From Dictyobacter arantiisoli (GTDB lineage Bacteria; Chloroflexota; Ktedonobacteria; Ktedonobacterales; Ktedonobacteraceae), in assembly GCF_008326305.1 (NCBI RefSeq), contig NZ_BIXY01000039.1, positions 1-56,870 of the forward strand: a DNA stretch of 56,870 nt. The letters run 5' to 3'. Within the stretch, counting starts at the first letter, position 1; each line of letters opens with the position of its first letter. The notes beneath the pieces were generated by a model, which was not told where the DNA came from, searched no databases, and was given only the letters and a program-made list of their open reading frames with translations. The position numbers and the translations under genes were made by a program. This document shows positions 1 to 8,436 of the stretch, piece after piece.

Positions 1-193
1 TCCTGAACTGTTTGGAATTTATCAATTTCCTTTACATCGTTCAGGAGGTTTTTTAGGTTTCACTTCCTTTGTTGAGTCTTTTATCACTCGAATATTTGTT
101 CGAAAGATTCGGGGTGACCCATGCTGGTATGTAAGTGGTGCAGAAAACTCAGCGATGAAGGGCAAATTAAAGCGCCTGCACGAAGGCATAAAA

Positions 194-230
194 AGAACCC
201 TTTCTATAAGGGTTATTATAGAAAGGGTTC

Positions 231-231
<1 letters not shown>
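194..231 (-). terminator. Rho-independent terminator of the fMet tRNA array
   Basis: A perfect 16-bp inverted repeat (194-209 and 216-231, loop 210-215) is followed on the minus strand by a run of five T (complement of 189-194). It lies directly 3' of the last tRNA copy, whose encoded CCA end (231-233) touches the hairpin. This is the expected position for the end of the tRNA transcript. The remaining bases 1-193 hold no gene I can support. Confidence 0.85.
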
Positions 232-306
<75 letters not shown>

Positions 307-352
307 TCAATAGGGATTTTGGGTTTGATCAAACATAGTGCCGAAACACTAA

Positions 353-425
<73 letters not shown>

Positions 426-473
426 TCAATAATGGGATTCCGTGTTATGTCGACCATAGCGCCGAAACGCTAA

Positions 474-546
<73 letters not shown>

Positions 547-594
547 TCAATAATGGGATTCCGTGTTATGTCGACCATAGCGCCGAAACGCTAA

Positions 595-667
<73 letters not shown>

Positions 668-715
668 TCAATAATGGGATTCCGTGTTATGTCGACCATA
701 GCGCCGAAACGCTAA

Positions 716-788
<73 letters not shown>

Positions 789-799
789 TCGACTGTCTT

Positions 800-828
800 A
801 GAATACTACATTCTCAACTAGATGTCAA
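800..828 (-). promoter_or_regulatory. Sigma-70-type promoter of the fMet tRNA array
   Basis: On the minus strand a perfect -35 TTGACA (823-828) is separated by 17 bp from a -10 TATTCT (800-805). It sits just upstream of the first tRNA and nothing else on this strand follows, so it should drive all five genes. Confidence 0.8.
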
Positions 829-846
829 GTAGGGCTAGAAAAACAC

Positions 847-1510
847 CAGGGCTACTTAATTTTCCCTTCCCCTCCCAGAAGTTCTGAAGAAGAAACAAAA
901 GGATCAGTCCCTGTTACAGTGATGAAAACAAAAACGTCACGGAACGAGGGCTGATCGTCAGATGAACTATACCATGTTGGAAGAACTAAGGGAACGAACA
1001 GAGTGGAGCAAGGAATGTGAAGCCCTTTCCATTTATCACGAATTGAGTAAAATTCAAGATCTCCGTGGGAAACGGGGAAAGAGATATGGGTTAGCCCTTC
1101 TCCTAACCTGTGTGTTGCTGGCCAAGATGGCAGGAGAAACGACGCTTCAAGCCATCAGCGAATGGATACGCTTGCGTAGCACCTGGTTACAACAGGTATT
1201 ACCTGAAACGCGTGCGACGTTTCCGTGTGCTGCGACGCACAGTAATGTGCTGCGGGGAGTGGATCAAGCTCAGGTAAATCAGGTCCTTATGGATTTGCTG
1301 ACACGTGTGAGAACAGAGAAACGCACAATAAAAGAACAAATGCATGTGGTGCTCGATAGAAAGATGTTACGAGGAACACAACATCATCTTGCAGAAGATC
1401 AAAAGAATATGCATCATATGCATCTTATGAAGCACAGACGGGTATTGTCCTCAAGGAAGAGATGGTTGCGGAGAAAGCGCATGACATGGAAACGGTCCTG
1501 TGTGGTTCGG
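847..1510 (+). mobile_element. ISAs1-family insertion sequence remnant (left part only)
   Basis: The element seems to begin at the CAGGGCTACTTAA motif at 847, which resembles the CAGGG ends of ISAs1-type elements. It carries the first two thirds of a transposase and then stops abruptly near 1505-1510, where unrelated sequence begins. No matching right end is visible. It abuts the truncated 3' end of the tetR fragment, so it probably took part in the deletion that removed the rest of both genes. Confidence 0.65.
962..1510 (+). pseudogene. ISAs1-family transposase, frameshifted and truncated
   Basis: The N-terminal part reads like the DDE_Tnp_1-associated domain followed by the start of the catalytic domain (VVLDRKMLRGTQ, matching the LDGKTLRG motif). 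Near 1425-1435 the frame changes: the expected continuation YEAQTGIVLKEEMVAEKAHD is found in another frame, up to about 1505. After that, similarity to the family ends, so the C-terminal catalytic part is missing. The Asp-to-Arg context (LDRK instead of LDGK) is another sign of decay. The annotated frame ends at 1567 in unrelated sequence. Confidence 0.75.
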
Positions 1511-1561
1511 GAAGGGGCCGATGGAACAGGGCCAGCAATGGTACCTCGCCAGCGGCCTACT

Positions 1562-1771
1562 TCATAGCTCTACCCCTTCAAGGAGATCCTGACGCGTGGG
1601 GAAGTGGCGGTACAGCGTTCCGATTGCGACCCCAGCCGACCTGGCAACGTCTTCGAGGACGATGTCAGCGCCGCGCTCCGAGACTGCGACTCGCGTCGTG
1701 TTCAGCAGGCTGGCGTAGTTGCGCTGGGCATCAGCTCGCATGGGGCGGTTGGCGTGTGTTGGCTCGTTCAT
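1562..1771 (-). pseudogene. TetR-family regulator, N-terminal HTH domain only
   Basis: Starting at Met 1771, about 69 residues encode a TetR-type DNA-binding domain: the recognition region reads DVARSAGVAIGTLYRHFPTRQDLL, split here as DVARSAGVAIG plus TLYRHFPTRQDLL. A full protein would have a further 110-130 residue ligand-binding domain, which is missing. The reading frame ends at 1562 where it meets the IS remnant. It is divergent from the broken SDR gene at 1900, and the two share the large dyad at 1808-1859. This is a typical autoregulated tetR/oxidoreductase pair, now decayed. Confidence 0.75.
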
Positions 1772-1807
1772 TTCATGCTCCCCCTTCCTCCCAGGAATAT
1801 TAGTCCT

Positions 1808-1859
1808 TGATAAAGTGAGGGTTCCTCCGTTACTATAGGGAGGAACCCTCACTTTATCA
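1808..1859. promoter_or_regulatory. Large perfect dyad between tetR and SDR remnants
   Basis: Arms of 21 bp (1808-1828 and 1839-1859) are perfectly complementary around a 10-nt centre. The core reads TGAGGGTTCCTCC. It lies in the divergent promoter region of a TetR regulator and the oxidoreductase it likely controlled, so it is best read as the TetR operator. A bidirectional hairpin of unrelated origin is the alternative. It is remarkable that it is intact although both flanking genes are broken. Confidence 0.6.
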
Positions 1860-1899
1860 CACTCACGCTTGATCTTACCAGTAGAAGGAGAACTTTCTT

Positions 1900-2644
1900 A
1901 TGCGTGTTTTCGTCACAGGGGCCACAGGCTTCATCGGTTCCGCCATCGTCCGCGAACTCATCTGACGACCTCGACAGCCTGCGCCTTGGTGCCGCCGCTG
2001 CCGACGGCGTCATTCACCTGGCGTTTGGGCAAAACCTCTCGGACTTCGCAGCCGCGCTGACCACCGATCTGCGCGCCGTCCAGACGATAGGGGCGGCACT
2101 TGAGGGCACCGGCAAGCCGTTCGTGACCACCGCTCACATAAACGGGGAAGCATCGGATAACGCGGTGCTCGCACTGGCTGGAGTGCGATCATCGGTCGTC
2201 AGTCTCGTACCGGCTGTGCATGGCGAGGGCGACAAGGGCGGCTTCATGCCCAGACTGATCACCATCGCTCGCGCGAAGGGCGTCTCCGCCTATATCGGCG
2301 ACGGATCCAACCGCTGGCCGGCTGTCCATCGTCTCGATGCGGCGCGCCTGTTCCGCCTGGCACTGGAAGTCGCCCCGGCGGGGTCACGGTTTCAAGGGGT
2401 TGGCGACGAGGGTGTCCCATTCCGCGACATCGCTGGCGTCATCGGTCGCCACCTGAATCTGCCGGTGGTCAGCATTTCCCGTGAAGAGGCTGACGCCCAC
2501 TTCGGCTCTTTTATCGGCGCCGTGGCGGCGCTCGACGCCCCGAGGTCGAGGAGTGCACAGACCCAGGAACTCTTGGGATGGCGGCCTGTACACCTCGCAC
2601 TGATCCCGGGACCTCGAACAGCACTACTTCAACAACTGATGTGA
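1900..2644 (+). pseudogene. Atypical SDR / NAD-dependent epimerase, internally deleted
   Basis: ATG 1900, preceded by AGAAGGAG, starts MRVFVTGATGFIGSAIVREL, the classic N-terminal Rossmann motif TGATGFIG, and hits a stop at 1963. The family sequence resumes immediately in another frame (DDLDSLRLGAAAADGVIHLAF) and runs to the stop at 2644. Roughly 35-50 residues between the Rossmann motif and this point are missing, so a deletion of a length not divisible by three has destroyed the gene. The remaining part has the expected LPVVSI and substrate-domain segments. Not functional as it stands. Confidence 0.8.
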
Positions 2645-2801
2645 GGCTGAGGGTCACTCCTGATGACAATGACCCTTGGGTATGAACAGACCGGAGGAGG
2701 ACACCGCTGGATACCCGTTCGGCTGCGGCGGTTCATGCTCCCCGTGATCCAGAAATGGCGTTGGAGTTTTCCGCGTATCAGTTGTGCGGCCTCCACCGTC
2801 G

Positions 2802-3062
2802 GTGCATGGCGAGGGCGACCACGATTTTGTCCAGGCTCTCGTCAGCATTGCTCGCGTGAAGGGTCGATCTGAAGATCTGGCCAGGCTCGCGCAAATGGTA
2901 GCAGAGCAGCAATTGCGGACGCCAATCGAGGTGGAGGCTTCCTGACACGACGTTGGTGATATCGCACAACGCTTTTGGGAAAGACAATTCACCGGCAAAG
3001 CTGTTCTGGATCTGGTGGAGAGAGTCCATCTGAAGCTGCCAGAATCTTCCATGTTTCGATAA
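2802..3062 (+). pseudogene. Chimeric SDR / zinc-type dehydrogenase fragment
   Basis: In one frame the first about 21 residues (VHGEGDHDFVQALVSIARVKG) resemble the SDR at 2217-2280. The frame then switches family to the C-terminus of a quinone oxidoreductase-like MDR enzyme (LAQMVAEQQL, DVGDIAQRFWERQFTGKAVLDL, split). A stop codon at 2943-2945 falls where the family usually has Trp. The shared stretch GCATGGCGAGGGCGAC near 2218 and 2805 suggests that homology or microhomology joined two different genes here. No start codon or RBS is evident. Confidence 0.55.
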
Positions 3063-3086
3063 TTGCAAAAAGAAGGATTTCTATCC

Positions 3087-3893
3087 GTGACACAACAGTC
3101 TACGCACCCTATAAAAGTAGGTGTACAAATTCATCCGCAACATACGACGTATAAAGATTTCGCAGATGCAGTGCGCCGGGTCGAGGACCTTGGTGTAGAT
3201 AGTATCTGGAACTGGGATCACTTTTTCCCGCTGTCTGGCGATCCTCAGGGGAATCACTTTGAGAGCTGGACATTGCTAACCGCAATGGCTACTCTGACCA
3301 CACGTGCTCAGATCGGTTGTCTGGTGACCGGCAATACCTATCGTAATCCCGCTTTGCTGTCCAATATGGCGAAAACAGTTGATCACATTAGCGATGGCCG
3401 CTTGATCCTGGGTATAGGAGCTGGCTGGTTTGAGCGTGACTATAAAGAATACGGCTATGATTTCGGCACTGCTGGTAGCCGCCTGGCCGCTCTTGAAGAG
3501 TCTCTGGTCACCATCAAACACCGTTGGGAGATTGATAGGCCCAAACCCATCCACGGCAGTGTGCCGATCCTGATCGGTGGCGGCGGCGAAAAGAAGACGT
3601 TGCGCATTACCGCCAAATATGCGGATATGTGGAACGGCCTAGGTGATCCTGAGACCATCAAACAGAAGATGCAGGTGCTCGACGAGTGGTGCGCCAAAGA
3701 GGATCGTAATCCCAGCGACATTGAGCGTACCGTTATTACGAAAGCAGGAGATAGCGACGAGACACGCGATGCATTCATCTCAACTGGTGTCAGCCAACTC
3801 ATCATCGGCCCGGGCGCACCGCAGGACTTACCAGCCTTCTTCCCAGCCCTCGAACAGCTCATCCGCTGGCGAGACTCCCGCAACAAGGCCTGA
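3087..3893 (+). CDS. LLM-class F420-dependent oxidoreductase (luciferase-like)
   Basis: A 268-residue protein of the bacterial luciferase / F420-dependent reductase superfamily, a TIM barrel that uses F420H2 or FMNH2 on an unknown substrate. Visible family marks are VGVQIHPQ near the start, DSIWNWDHFFP, the LGIGAGWFERDYKEYG block, PILIGGGGEKKTLRITAKYADMWN (split) and a C-terminal GVSQLIIG segment. I prefer GTG 3087 because AGAAGGA lies 9 nt upstream; an in-frame TTG at 3063 would add eight residues without a good RBS. It stands alone and is followed by a strong hairpin (3935-4011). Length and motifs look intact. Confidence 0.85.
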   Translation: MTQQSTHPIKVGVQIHPQHTTYKDFADAVRRVEDLGVDSIWNWDHFFPLSGDPQGNHFESWTLLTAMATLTTRAQIGCLVTGNTYRNPALLSNMAKTVDHISDGRLILGIGAGWFERDYKEYGYDFGTAGSRLAALEESLVTIKHRWEIDRPKPIHGSVPILIGGGGEKKTLRITAKYADMWNGLGDPETIKQKMQVLDEWCAKEDRNPSDIERTVITKAGDSDETRDAFISTGVSQLIIGPGAPQDLPAFFPALEQLIRWRDSRNKA

Positions 3894-3934
3894 TAGGTTG
3901 TGTTGCAAGAAGTAAACGGATCTGCTACAGTTGG

Positions 3935-4011
3935 GGTCCCAACATTTTTCTCTCCCAAAATTCCCGCTAAGAATTCGCCAAGGCGATTTTGGGGAGAAAA
4001 ATGTTGGGACC
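3935..4011. terminator. Long imperfect inverted repeat, probable bidirectional terminator
   Basis: Arms 3935-3961 and 3986-4011 are complementary except for one bulged base, and carry A/T runs inside the stem. It lies between the convergent LLM (plus) and SDR (minus) genes, so it could stop transcription from both sides. The 26-27-bp arms are longer than needed for a terminator, and a small non-autonomous repeat is the alternative. Confidence 0.6.
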
Positions 4012-4053
4012 ACTATACCCCACGTCGGCCACAACAAACTCGAAAGAGAGACA

Positions 4054-4881
4054 TCATCGGGGAGCGAATCTAGAGTTCCTCCATTCGTCGTATTCTGTAG
4101 ACGGAGCACGCCGCATCCGATCGCTGTCCTTTACATCCTGCCCCACCAGGAAGCGTAGCTTGCCAGTAGTGTCTGTGGCGGCTGCGAGCACAGCTTCTGC
4201 GACATCGTTCTCTGTCCCAAAGTAGTCCTTGGGCGGCTCGCCCATGAAGAAGGCTATCCTCTGAGCGACATACGCTTGATATGAAGATGGAATTGGAATT
4301 GCGTCTGCAGCTTGCTGAGCCTGCTGAGTAAATTGCGTGCTTGCTACGAATCCCGGCTCAACCATTTTCACTGCCACATTCTGGTTCTGCATCTCGTATT
4401 GCAGCGCTTCTGTGAAACAATGAAGAGCACCCTTACTCGCACTGTAAACCGACATCAGTGGTTCCGGTACAGTGGCCGTCCCCGAAGTGATGTTGATGAT
4501 GCGCCCACCACCGTTCGCTTGAAAGTGCGGAAGGATGGCTTGCGTCACGAGCATTGGGCCAAAAACATTTGTGCTAAACAGCACGTTGATCGTTGCCATC
4601 GGGGTTGCTTCAAAGACGGAGAACAACCCCATGCCAGCATTATTGACGACGCAATCGATACGACCAAATTGCTCAACGCCGAGCGTGATCGCTTGGTGAA
4701 TCGTCGCTTCATTTTGGACGTCAAGCTTCGTCACGAAAATGCCCGCTGAGTCTTGGGTCTCTTCCCACTGATCGGTATTGCGCATTGTTGCCACAACATT
4801 CCAACCTGCGCTCCGGAATGTGAGAGCTGATGCTTTTCCAAAGCCAGATGAGCATCCTGTAATGAGTACTGTCTGCGTCAT
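4054..4881 (-). CDS. Classical SDR-family oxidoreductase
   Basis: A complete 275-residue short-chain dehydrogenase/reductase with a Rossmann fold for NAD(P)H. The cofactor motif is TGCSSGFG (residues 8-15), NNAG is at 80-83, the catalytic Ser is at 133 (ITSG) and the YxxxK pair is Tyr146/Lys150. An Arg/Asn pair after the second strand (ATMRN) hints at NADP preference. The start has GAGGGAG 5 nt upstream. The gene is downstream of and codirectional with the AraC regulator, 375 bp away, and could be its target. The substrate cannot be told from sequence. Confidence 0.9.
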   Translation of the reverse strand: MTQTVLITGCSSGFGKASALTFRSAGWNVVATMRNTDQWEETQDSAGIFVTKLDVQNEATIHQAITLGVEQFGRIDCVVNNAGMGLFSVFEATPMATINVLFSTNVFGPMLVTQAILPHFQANGGGRIINITSGTATVPEPLMSVYSASKGALHCFTEALQYEMQNQNVAVKMVEPGFVASTQFTQQAQQAADAIPIPSSYQAYVAQRIAFFMGEPPKDYFGTENDVAEAVLAAATDTTGKLRFLVGQDVKDSDRMRRAPSTEYDEWRNSRFAPR

Positions 4882-5256
4882 GTTTTCTCCCTCGGGTGAG
4901 TCTTCGTAGTATTGCCCTGCCAGTGCGTGTTGTTGTTTGACTCAATAAACTTCCGATAACTTTTCGCTGGTTTACTGCCGATCAGCCTACCAAGCGGGCC
5001 AATGTTATATAATGGTTGCTGGCTTCTGCCAGATAACTTTTTGTGAGTCTGACGAAAACGACCATTTGCGAGAGCCTGACGACCGATGCAACGTATGTTT
5101 TGTTGCTACGAAAAAGAATTGTGTCAGACCAGCGAAAGGCACTGCTTCTGCATCTCAACTATTGAGATACGCGAAGCTATATGGGCAAAAAAACGAAAAG
5201 AATTACGACTCCATAGAACTCAATCGTTGTCTATGGAAGGCACCAACGGGATGCCT
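4882..5256 (-). other. Intergenic region upstream of the SDR gene
   Basis: This 375-bp gap between araC-type regulator and SDR holds the SDR promoter region. On the minus strand an AT-rich stretch with TATATAAC (about 5000-5010) could provide a -10, but no convincing -35 or AraC site is visible. A plus-strand open frame here (5012-5299) has no RBS and unusual composition, and I do not call it. Confidence 0.4.
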
Positions 5257-6201
5257 TTACTTAAAAGAGTGTAAGATAGATGTACCTTCTATGTCTTGAA
5301 CGTTCCTACCCAATCGTAGAACGTTCCTGCGATCTTTTCGGAGTTCTCCGGGTGTCACACCTACCATGCGCTGGAAATGGCGTGTGAGGTGACTTTGGTC
5401 GGCAAAACCACATTGAGAGGCAATCTCGTGAATCGAGATATCTTCAGTCAAGAGGAGTTTCTTAGCACACTCAATACGACAGGCGATAAGGTACTCGTGT
5501 GGTGCCATACCTATCGTTCTCTTGAAGAGTCGTGCGAAGTGAGAAGGACTCACATTGGCAGCAACGGCCAATTCAGCAACTGAGAGGTCTTGCGCGTAAT
5601 ATTCATGCACATACTCAAGCGTCTGGCGAAGTTGCGTCTTACTCAGACCCCTGGTGACGCTCCGCTCTCCTTTTTGGAGCGTACTGTAGTACCGCAACAA
5701 ATGGAGCGCGAGCGTGGTAGCCAACGATTCGGCATAGAGTCGTGTATTGAAGCCTGAGGAATGGATCTCACGGAGCAACATTCGCCCCAATTGCTCACTA
5801 TATTGGTCGGGCAAGAAGCTGTGTGAGAGAAGTTCAATACGGTTTGCCTCAACATCGCTTGCTTCAAGAAGAGCGCGCATAAATGTCGGATCGAAATTCA
5901 AGAAGAGAAAATCAGCATCCATCGACCAGTTTCCCTCAAGCCAGCTCCCTGCGGGCACAAAAGCATGTTCGCCCTTCTTGATAAATATGTTACTGGTGGA
6001 CGTGGAACCCATTTGTACAATCATGCTTGGCTCTCCAAGGTAGAGCAGAAGCAAGTGGACGGGAAGACCCTGTTTCTTAGAGACGTGACCAGGCGAAAGG
6101 AAATAACGCGCAGCTTTAATGCCATTCCATCCCAGTGACTTGCTTGAAAACACAGGCTGATACTGTTGGTCAAAAGAATCGATGATGAGTTCTTTGTTCA
6201 T
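5257..6201 (-). CDS. AraC-family transcriptional regulator
   Basis: A 314-residue regulator. The N-terminal about 200 residues form a cupin-like sensory region (HLLLLYLGEPSMIVQMG, KKGEHAFVPAGSWLEGNW, split). The C-terminal about 100 residues contain the two HTH motifs of the AraC/XylS domain: DLSVAELAVAANVSPSHFARLFK and ISIHEIASQCGFADQSHLTRHF, ending with the GVTPGELR signature. The start ATG 6201 has AAGGAAAAG upstream. It is likely an activator of the SDR gene behind it, by analogy with araC-linked SDR genes; this is inferred from position only. The C-terminal tail of about 30 residues after the HTH is longer than usual. Confidence 0.9.
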   Translation of the reverse strand: MNKELIIDSFDQQYQPVFSSKSLGWNGIKAARYFLSPGHVSKKQGLPVHLLLLYLGEPSMIVQMGSTSTSNIFIKKGEHAFVPAGSWLEGNWSMDADFLFLNFDPTFMRALLEASDVEANRIELLSHSFLPDQYSEQLGRMLLREIHSSGFNTRLYAESLATTLALHLLRYYSTLQKGERSVTRGLSKTQLRQTLEYVHEYYAQDLSVAELAVAANVSPSHFARLFKRTIGMAPHEYLIACRIECAKKLLLTEDISIHEIASQCGFADQSHLTRHFQRMVGVTPGELRKDRRNVLRLGRNVQDIEGTSILHSFK

Positions 6202-6229
6202 AACTGCTTTTCCTTGTGCAAATTTCCTC

Positions 6230-6652
6230 TCACACTGCCCGAGAAAAAGTGAACCTTGTCATGTCGTCCAAGGTTTCATACCAGGTGGTGCGCCCGAGGG
6301 CGCATGATTCTTTGGAAATAAGCCCCCAAAAAATATGACTCAAATTTCGGCGTGTTGTCCCATATTTGTTGGCAATCCAAGTCTTCGTCGCCCCATTCTT
6401 GAGGAGTGCCGTTTGGACGCGTTCCAAATCTCGTTTGAGGCGTCGGTTTTCTTCCTCTAATGCTGTTTGATGCCCTTTTCCTGGAAATGCCTCTTCCCCA
6501 TGCTTTGCCAACTCTTTGCGCCAGGTATGAATCGCACTATCCGAGATTCCCAGCTCTCGTGCTATCTGCGCGATCGATTTGCCCGACGTTTGCACTGGTC
6601 GCACTGCTTCCTCTTTGAATTCTTTCGAGTAGAATTTTTGAATCTTGCCCAT
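6230..6652 (-). pseudogene. IS3-family transposase OrfA, C-terminally decayed
   Basis: From Met 6652 the protein begins MGKIQKFYSKEFKEEAVR with the HTH of IS3 OrfA (KSIAQIARELGISDSAIHTWRKE) followed by a leucine-zipper-like segment (ALEEENRRLKRDLERVQ). After that the family would read ERDILKKA; instead the sequence is unrelated and runs to a stop at 6230. There is no OrfB (DDE integrase) on either side, so no active element remains. The start is set by the conserved MGKxxxFYS beginning; the open frame extends further upstream to 6709 without family similarity. Confidence 0.8.
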
Positions 6653-6960
6653 TGTTAATCCTTTTCCTAAGCTTGATTGAGTATATCTCAGCTTTGGGGA
6701 CTCTTTCAAATCGGGGCAAGATCAGTTCATCAAACCACGCAAAGGCGTAGTAGCCCAGATTGAAGGGCTGGCAAAGGGTACCTTGCTGCTCTTCGATCAT
6801 CTGGTGTGCATGGACATAGGCTGCCAACCAGCGATACACGCTGAAACACGAGGAATGGATGGACAGACCGCGAGAGGTGAGAATGAGGAGAAACACACCT
6901 ACGTTTTTCCCTATATTTTCGTTCATTGAGCGGTATTGCCTGTGAAGGGTAGCTTTGGGG
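6653..6960. other. Unidentified fragment region upstream of IS3 remnant
   Basis: On the minus strand 6710-6880 reads SVYRWLAAYVHAHQMIEE and YYAFAWFDELILPRFE in one frame. This looks like real protein sequence, perhaps from another transposase, but I do not recognise the family and no start is visible. At 6897-6945 there is a short dispersed repeat (CACCTACGTTTTT ... GGTATTGCCTGTGAA) also found at 50485-50600. Confidence 0.35.
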
Positions 6961-6983
6961 TGTCGCATTGTCGCATTTGCGCA

Positions 6984-7013
6984 TTGACAAACGTATAGAG
7001 ATTCTAGTATGCT
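6984..7013 (+). promoter_or_regulatory. Probable promoter of the rsgA transcript
   Basis: A perfect -35 TTGACA (6984-6989) is followed 18 bp later by TATGCT (7008-7013), with an alternative TAGTAT at 15 bp spacing. It precedes the small ORF at 7072 and rsgA. The transcript would have a leader of about 300 nt before rsgA. Confidence 0.6.
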
Positions 7014-7071
7014 CTAAAAAGAATACTGTTTTTTCAAGTTCTGGCTCGTCCAGTCAAGGAGGTGCAGTTTT

Positions 7072-7185
7072 ATGGCTAAACACACAAATTTCCATACTGT
7101 GCCTGCATGCACCTTGTCTACCCCGCTCGAGGGTAACGGGCGAAAACCACAAGGTCAGGATACCGGTATCCCACAGCGATGCTGA
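7072..7185 (+). CDS. Possible 37-codon leader ORF upstream of rsgA
   Basis: ATG 7072 is preceded by AAGGAGGTG at 7-8 nt spacing, among the best Shine-Dalgarno sequences in the window. It encodes MAKHTNFHTVPACTLS and a further 21 residues, ending at TGA 7185. There is no recognisable domain. AGGTGCA in the RBS could pair with TGCACCT at about 7110, inside the ORF, so the RBS might be masked by the message itself. The gap 7186-7329 before rsgA has no other ORF. A leader peptide or regulatory RNA is possible; chance is not excluded. Confidence 0.35.
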   Translation: MAKHTNFHTVPACTLSTPLEGNGRKPQGQDTGIPQRC

Positions 7186-7329
7186 AAGTGTCCGACCAGC
7201 GCAATAACACGACGCATGGTTCCACCGCCCTCCACTTCCTTCCAGCACGGTAGACAGTTTCACTAAACGACATAACACTCAACTGTTTTAGACCGTGTTT
7301 TTTTTATTCTCTGTGGAGGGAATACAGCA

Positions 7330-8385
7330 TTGATTAACAACCCGGCACAACTGACCGGCATGGTCCTCAACGGCGCACATGGCATTTACGATGTTCATAC
7401 CGATAATGGCATTATGCGTTGTACGTTGCGAGGCAAACTCAAAAAGGCGTTCGCGCAGGCCAATACAGCCAAAGCCATTGGCAAAGTACGACAGACTCAG
7501 CAGCAGCGCGCAAATAAATATAGCACTTCTAACGAAGTCGAACGCACCGAGCGCATTGAGAAGCACGATAGTAGCGAAACTCCCGCGCCGGTCCGACTCT
7601 CAGTCGGGGATTATGTGGTGATCCGTAAGTTGGATGAAACCACTGGTTTGATAGAAGAAATATTACCCCGCAAAAGTGAACTCTCACGCCTGGATGCCGG
7701 CTCAAATGCCAATAAATTAGTGCAACAAACCTTATTAGCCAATCTCAATCAAGTCGTGGTGGTATTTGCTACCGCGCAGCCTGATCCACACTTTGGTCTG
7801 CTGGATCGCTATCTGACCATCTGTGAGTCGGCCCAATTGATGCCAGTTATCTGTATCAACAAGGCTGATCTACCGCATGAAGATTACGTAGAAGAGGCTA
7901 TAGAATTATATAGTCAGCTCGGCTATACCGTCATTCGCAGTAGCACCCATACAGAAGAGGGGATTGCGCAGCTACGAGAAATTCTCAAAGATCATACCAC
8001 CCTCTTTACGGGACCCTCGGGAGTAGGAAAATCTTCGCTTGTCAACGCGATTGAGCCAGGAATGGCGCTACGCACAGGATTGGTCAGCGATGTAACTGGT
8101 AAAGGCAGACATACCACTACCGGGTCGCAACTCTATCCACTCTCCAAGGGCGGCTGGTTAGCCGACTCCGCCGGTATTCGTGCCCTGGCAACCTGGAATA
8201 TCGCTCCTGAAGAGTTGGCCTGGTGTTTCCGCGAGTTCCGTCCCTACCTCGGCGAATGCTTCTACAGCGATTGCGCCCACCTGGATGAAGAAGGATGCGC
8301 CATCTGTCAGGCTGTCGATGACGGTCTGATCAACGAACGACGGCACCGCAGCTATGTCCGTATGTATACAGGCGTAGAACGCTAA
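7330..8385 (+). CDS. rsgA: Ribosome small-subunit GTPase RsgA
   Basis: RsgA (YjeQ) is a circularly permuted GTPase that checks late 30S assembly. The 351-residue protein has an N-terminal OB-fold, here with an insert of about 40 polar residues (about 45-85), and G motifs in permuted order: G4 NKAD, then G1 GPSGVGKSSL, G2-region TTTG and G3 DSAGIR. The C-terminal zinc knuckle CFYSDCAHLDEEGC follows. The start is TTG 7330, with GGAGGG 9 nt upstream; no ATG or GTG fits as well. It converges with selA. Confidence 0.95.
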   Translation: MINNPAQLTGMVLNGAHGIYDVHTDNGIMRCTLRGKLKKAFAQANTAKAIGKVRQTQQQRANKYSTSNEVERTERIEKHDSSETPAPVRLSVGDYVVIRKLDETTGLIEEILPRKSELSRLDAGSNANKLVQQTLLANLNQVVVVFATAQPDPHFGLLDRYLTICESAQLMPVICINKADLPHEDYVEEAIELYSQLGYTVIRSSTHTEEGIAQLREILKDHTTLFTGPSGVGKSSLVNAIEPGMALRTGLVSDVTGKGRHTTTGSQLYPLSKGGWLADSAGIRALATWNIAPEELAWCFREFRPYLGECFYSDCAHLDEEGCAICQAVDDGLINERRHRSYVRMYTGVER

Positions 8386-8417
8386 ATCTTTATTCTTATC
8401 CCAACGAAAACTGAAGA

Positions 8418-8436
8418 CCTCACCTTTACGGTGAGG
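8418..8436. terminator. Weak hairpin between rsgA and selA
   Basis: CCTCACC (8418-8424) and GGTGAGG (8430-8436) form a 7-bp stem with a 5-nt loop in the convergent gap. It overlaps the selA stop region. There is no strong T run on either side, so termination here would be inefficient or need help. Confidence 0.45.

Noticed and set aside
5012-5299. Plus-strand open frame of 95 codons between SDR and AraC genes
   Set aside because: No RBS, overlaps the 3' end of the AraC gene on the other strand and has no protein-like composition.
6537-6968. 143-codon minus-strand frame overlapping IS3 OrfA
   Set aside because: Its 3' half is a shadow of the OrfA frame. Only the 6710-6880 part looks protein-like and is mentioned as an unidentified fragment.
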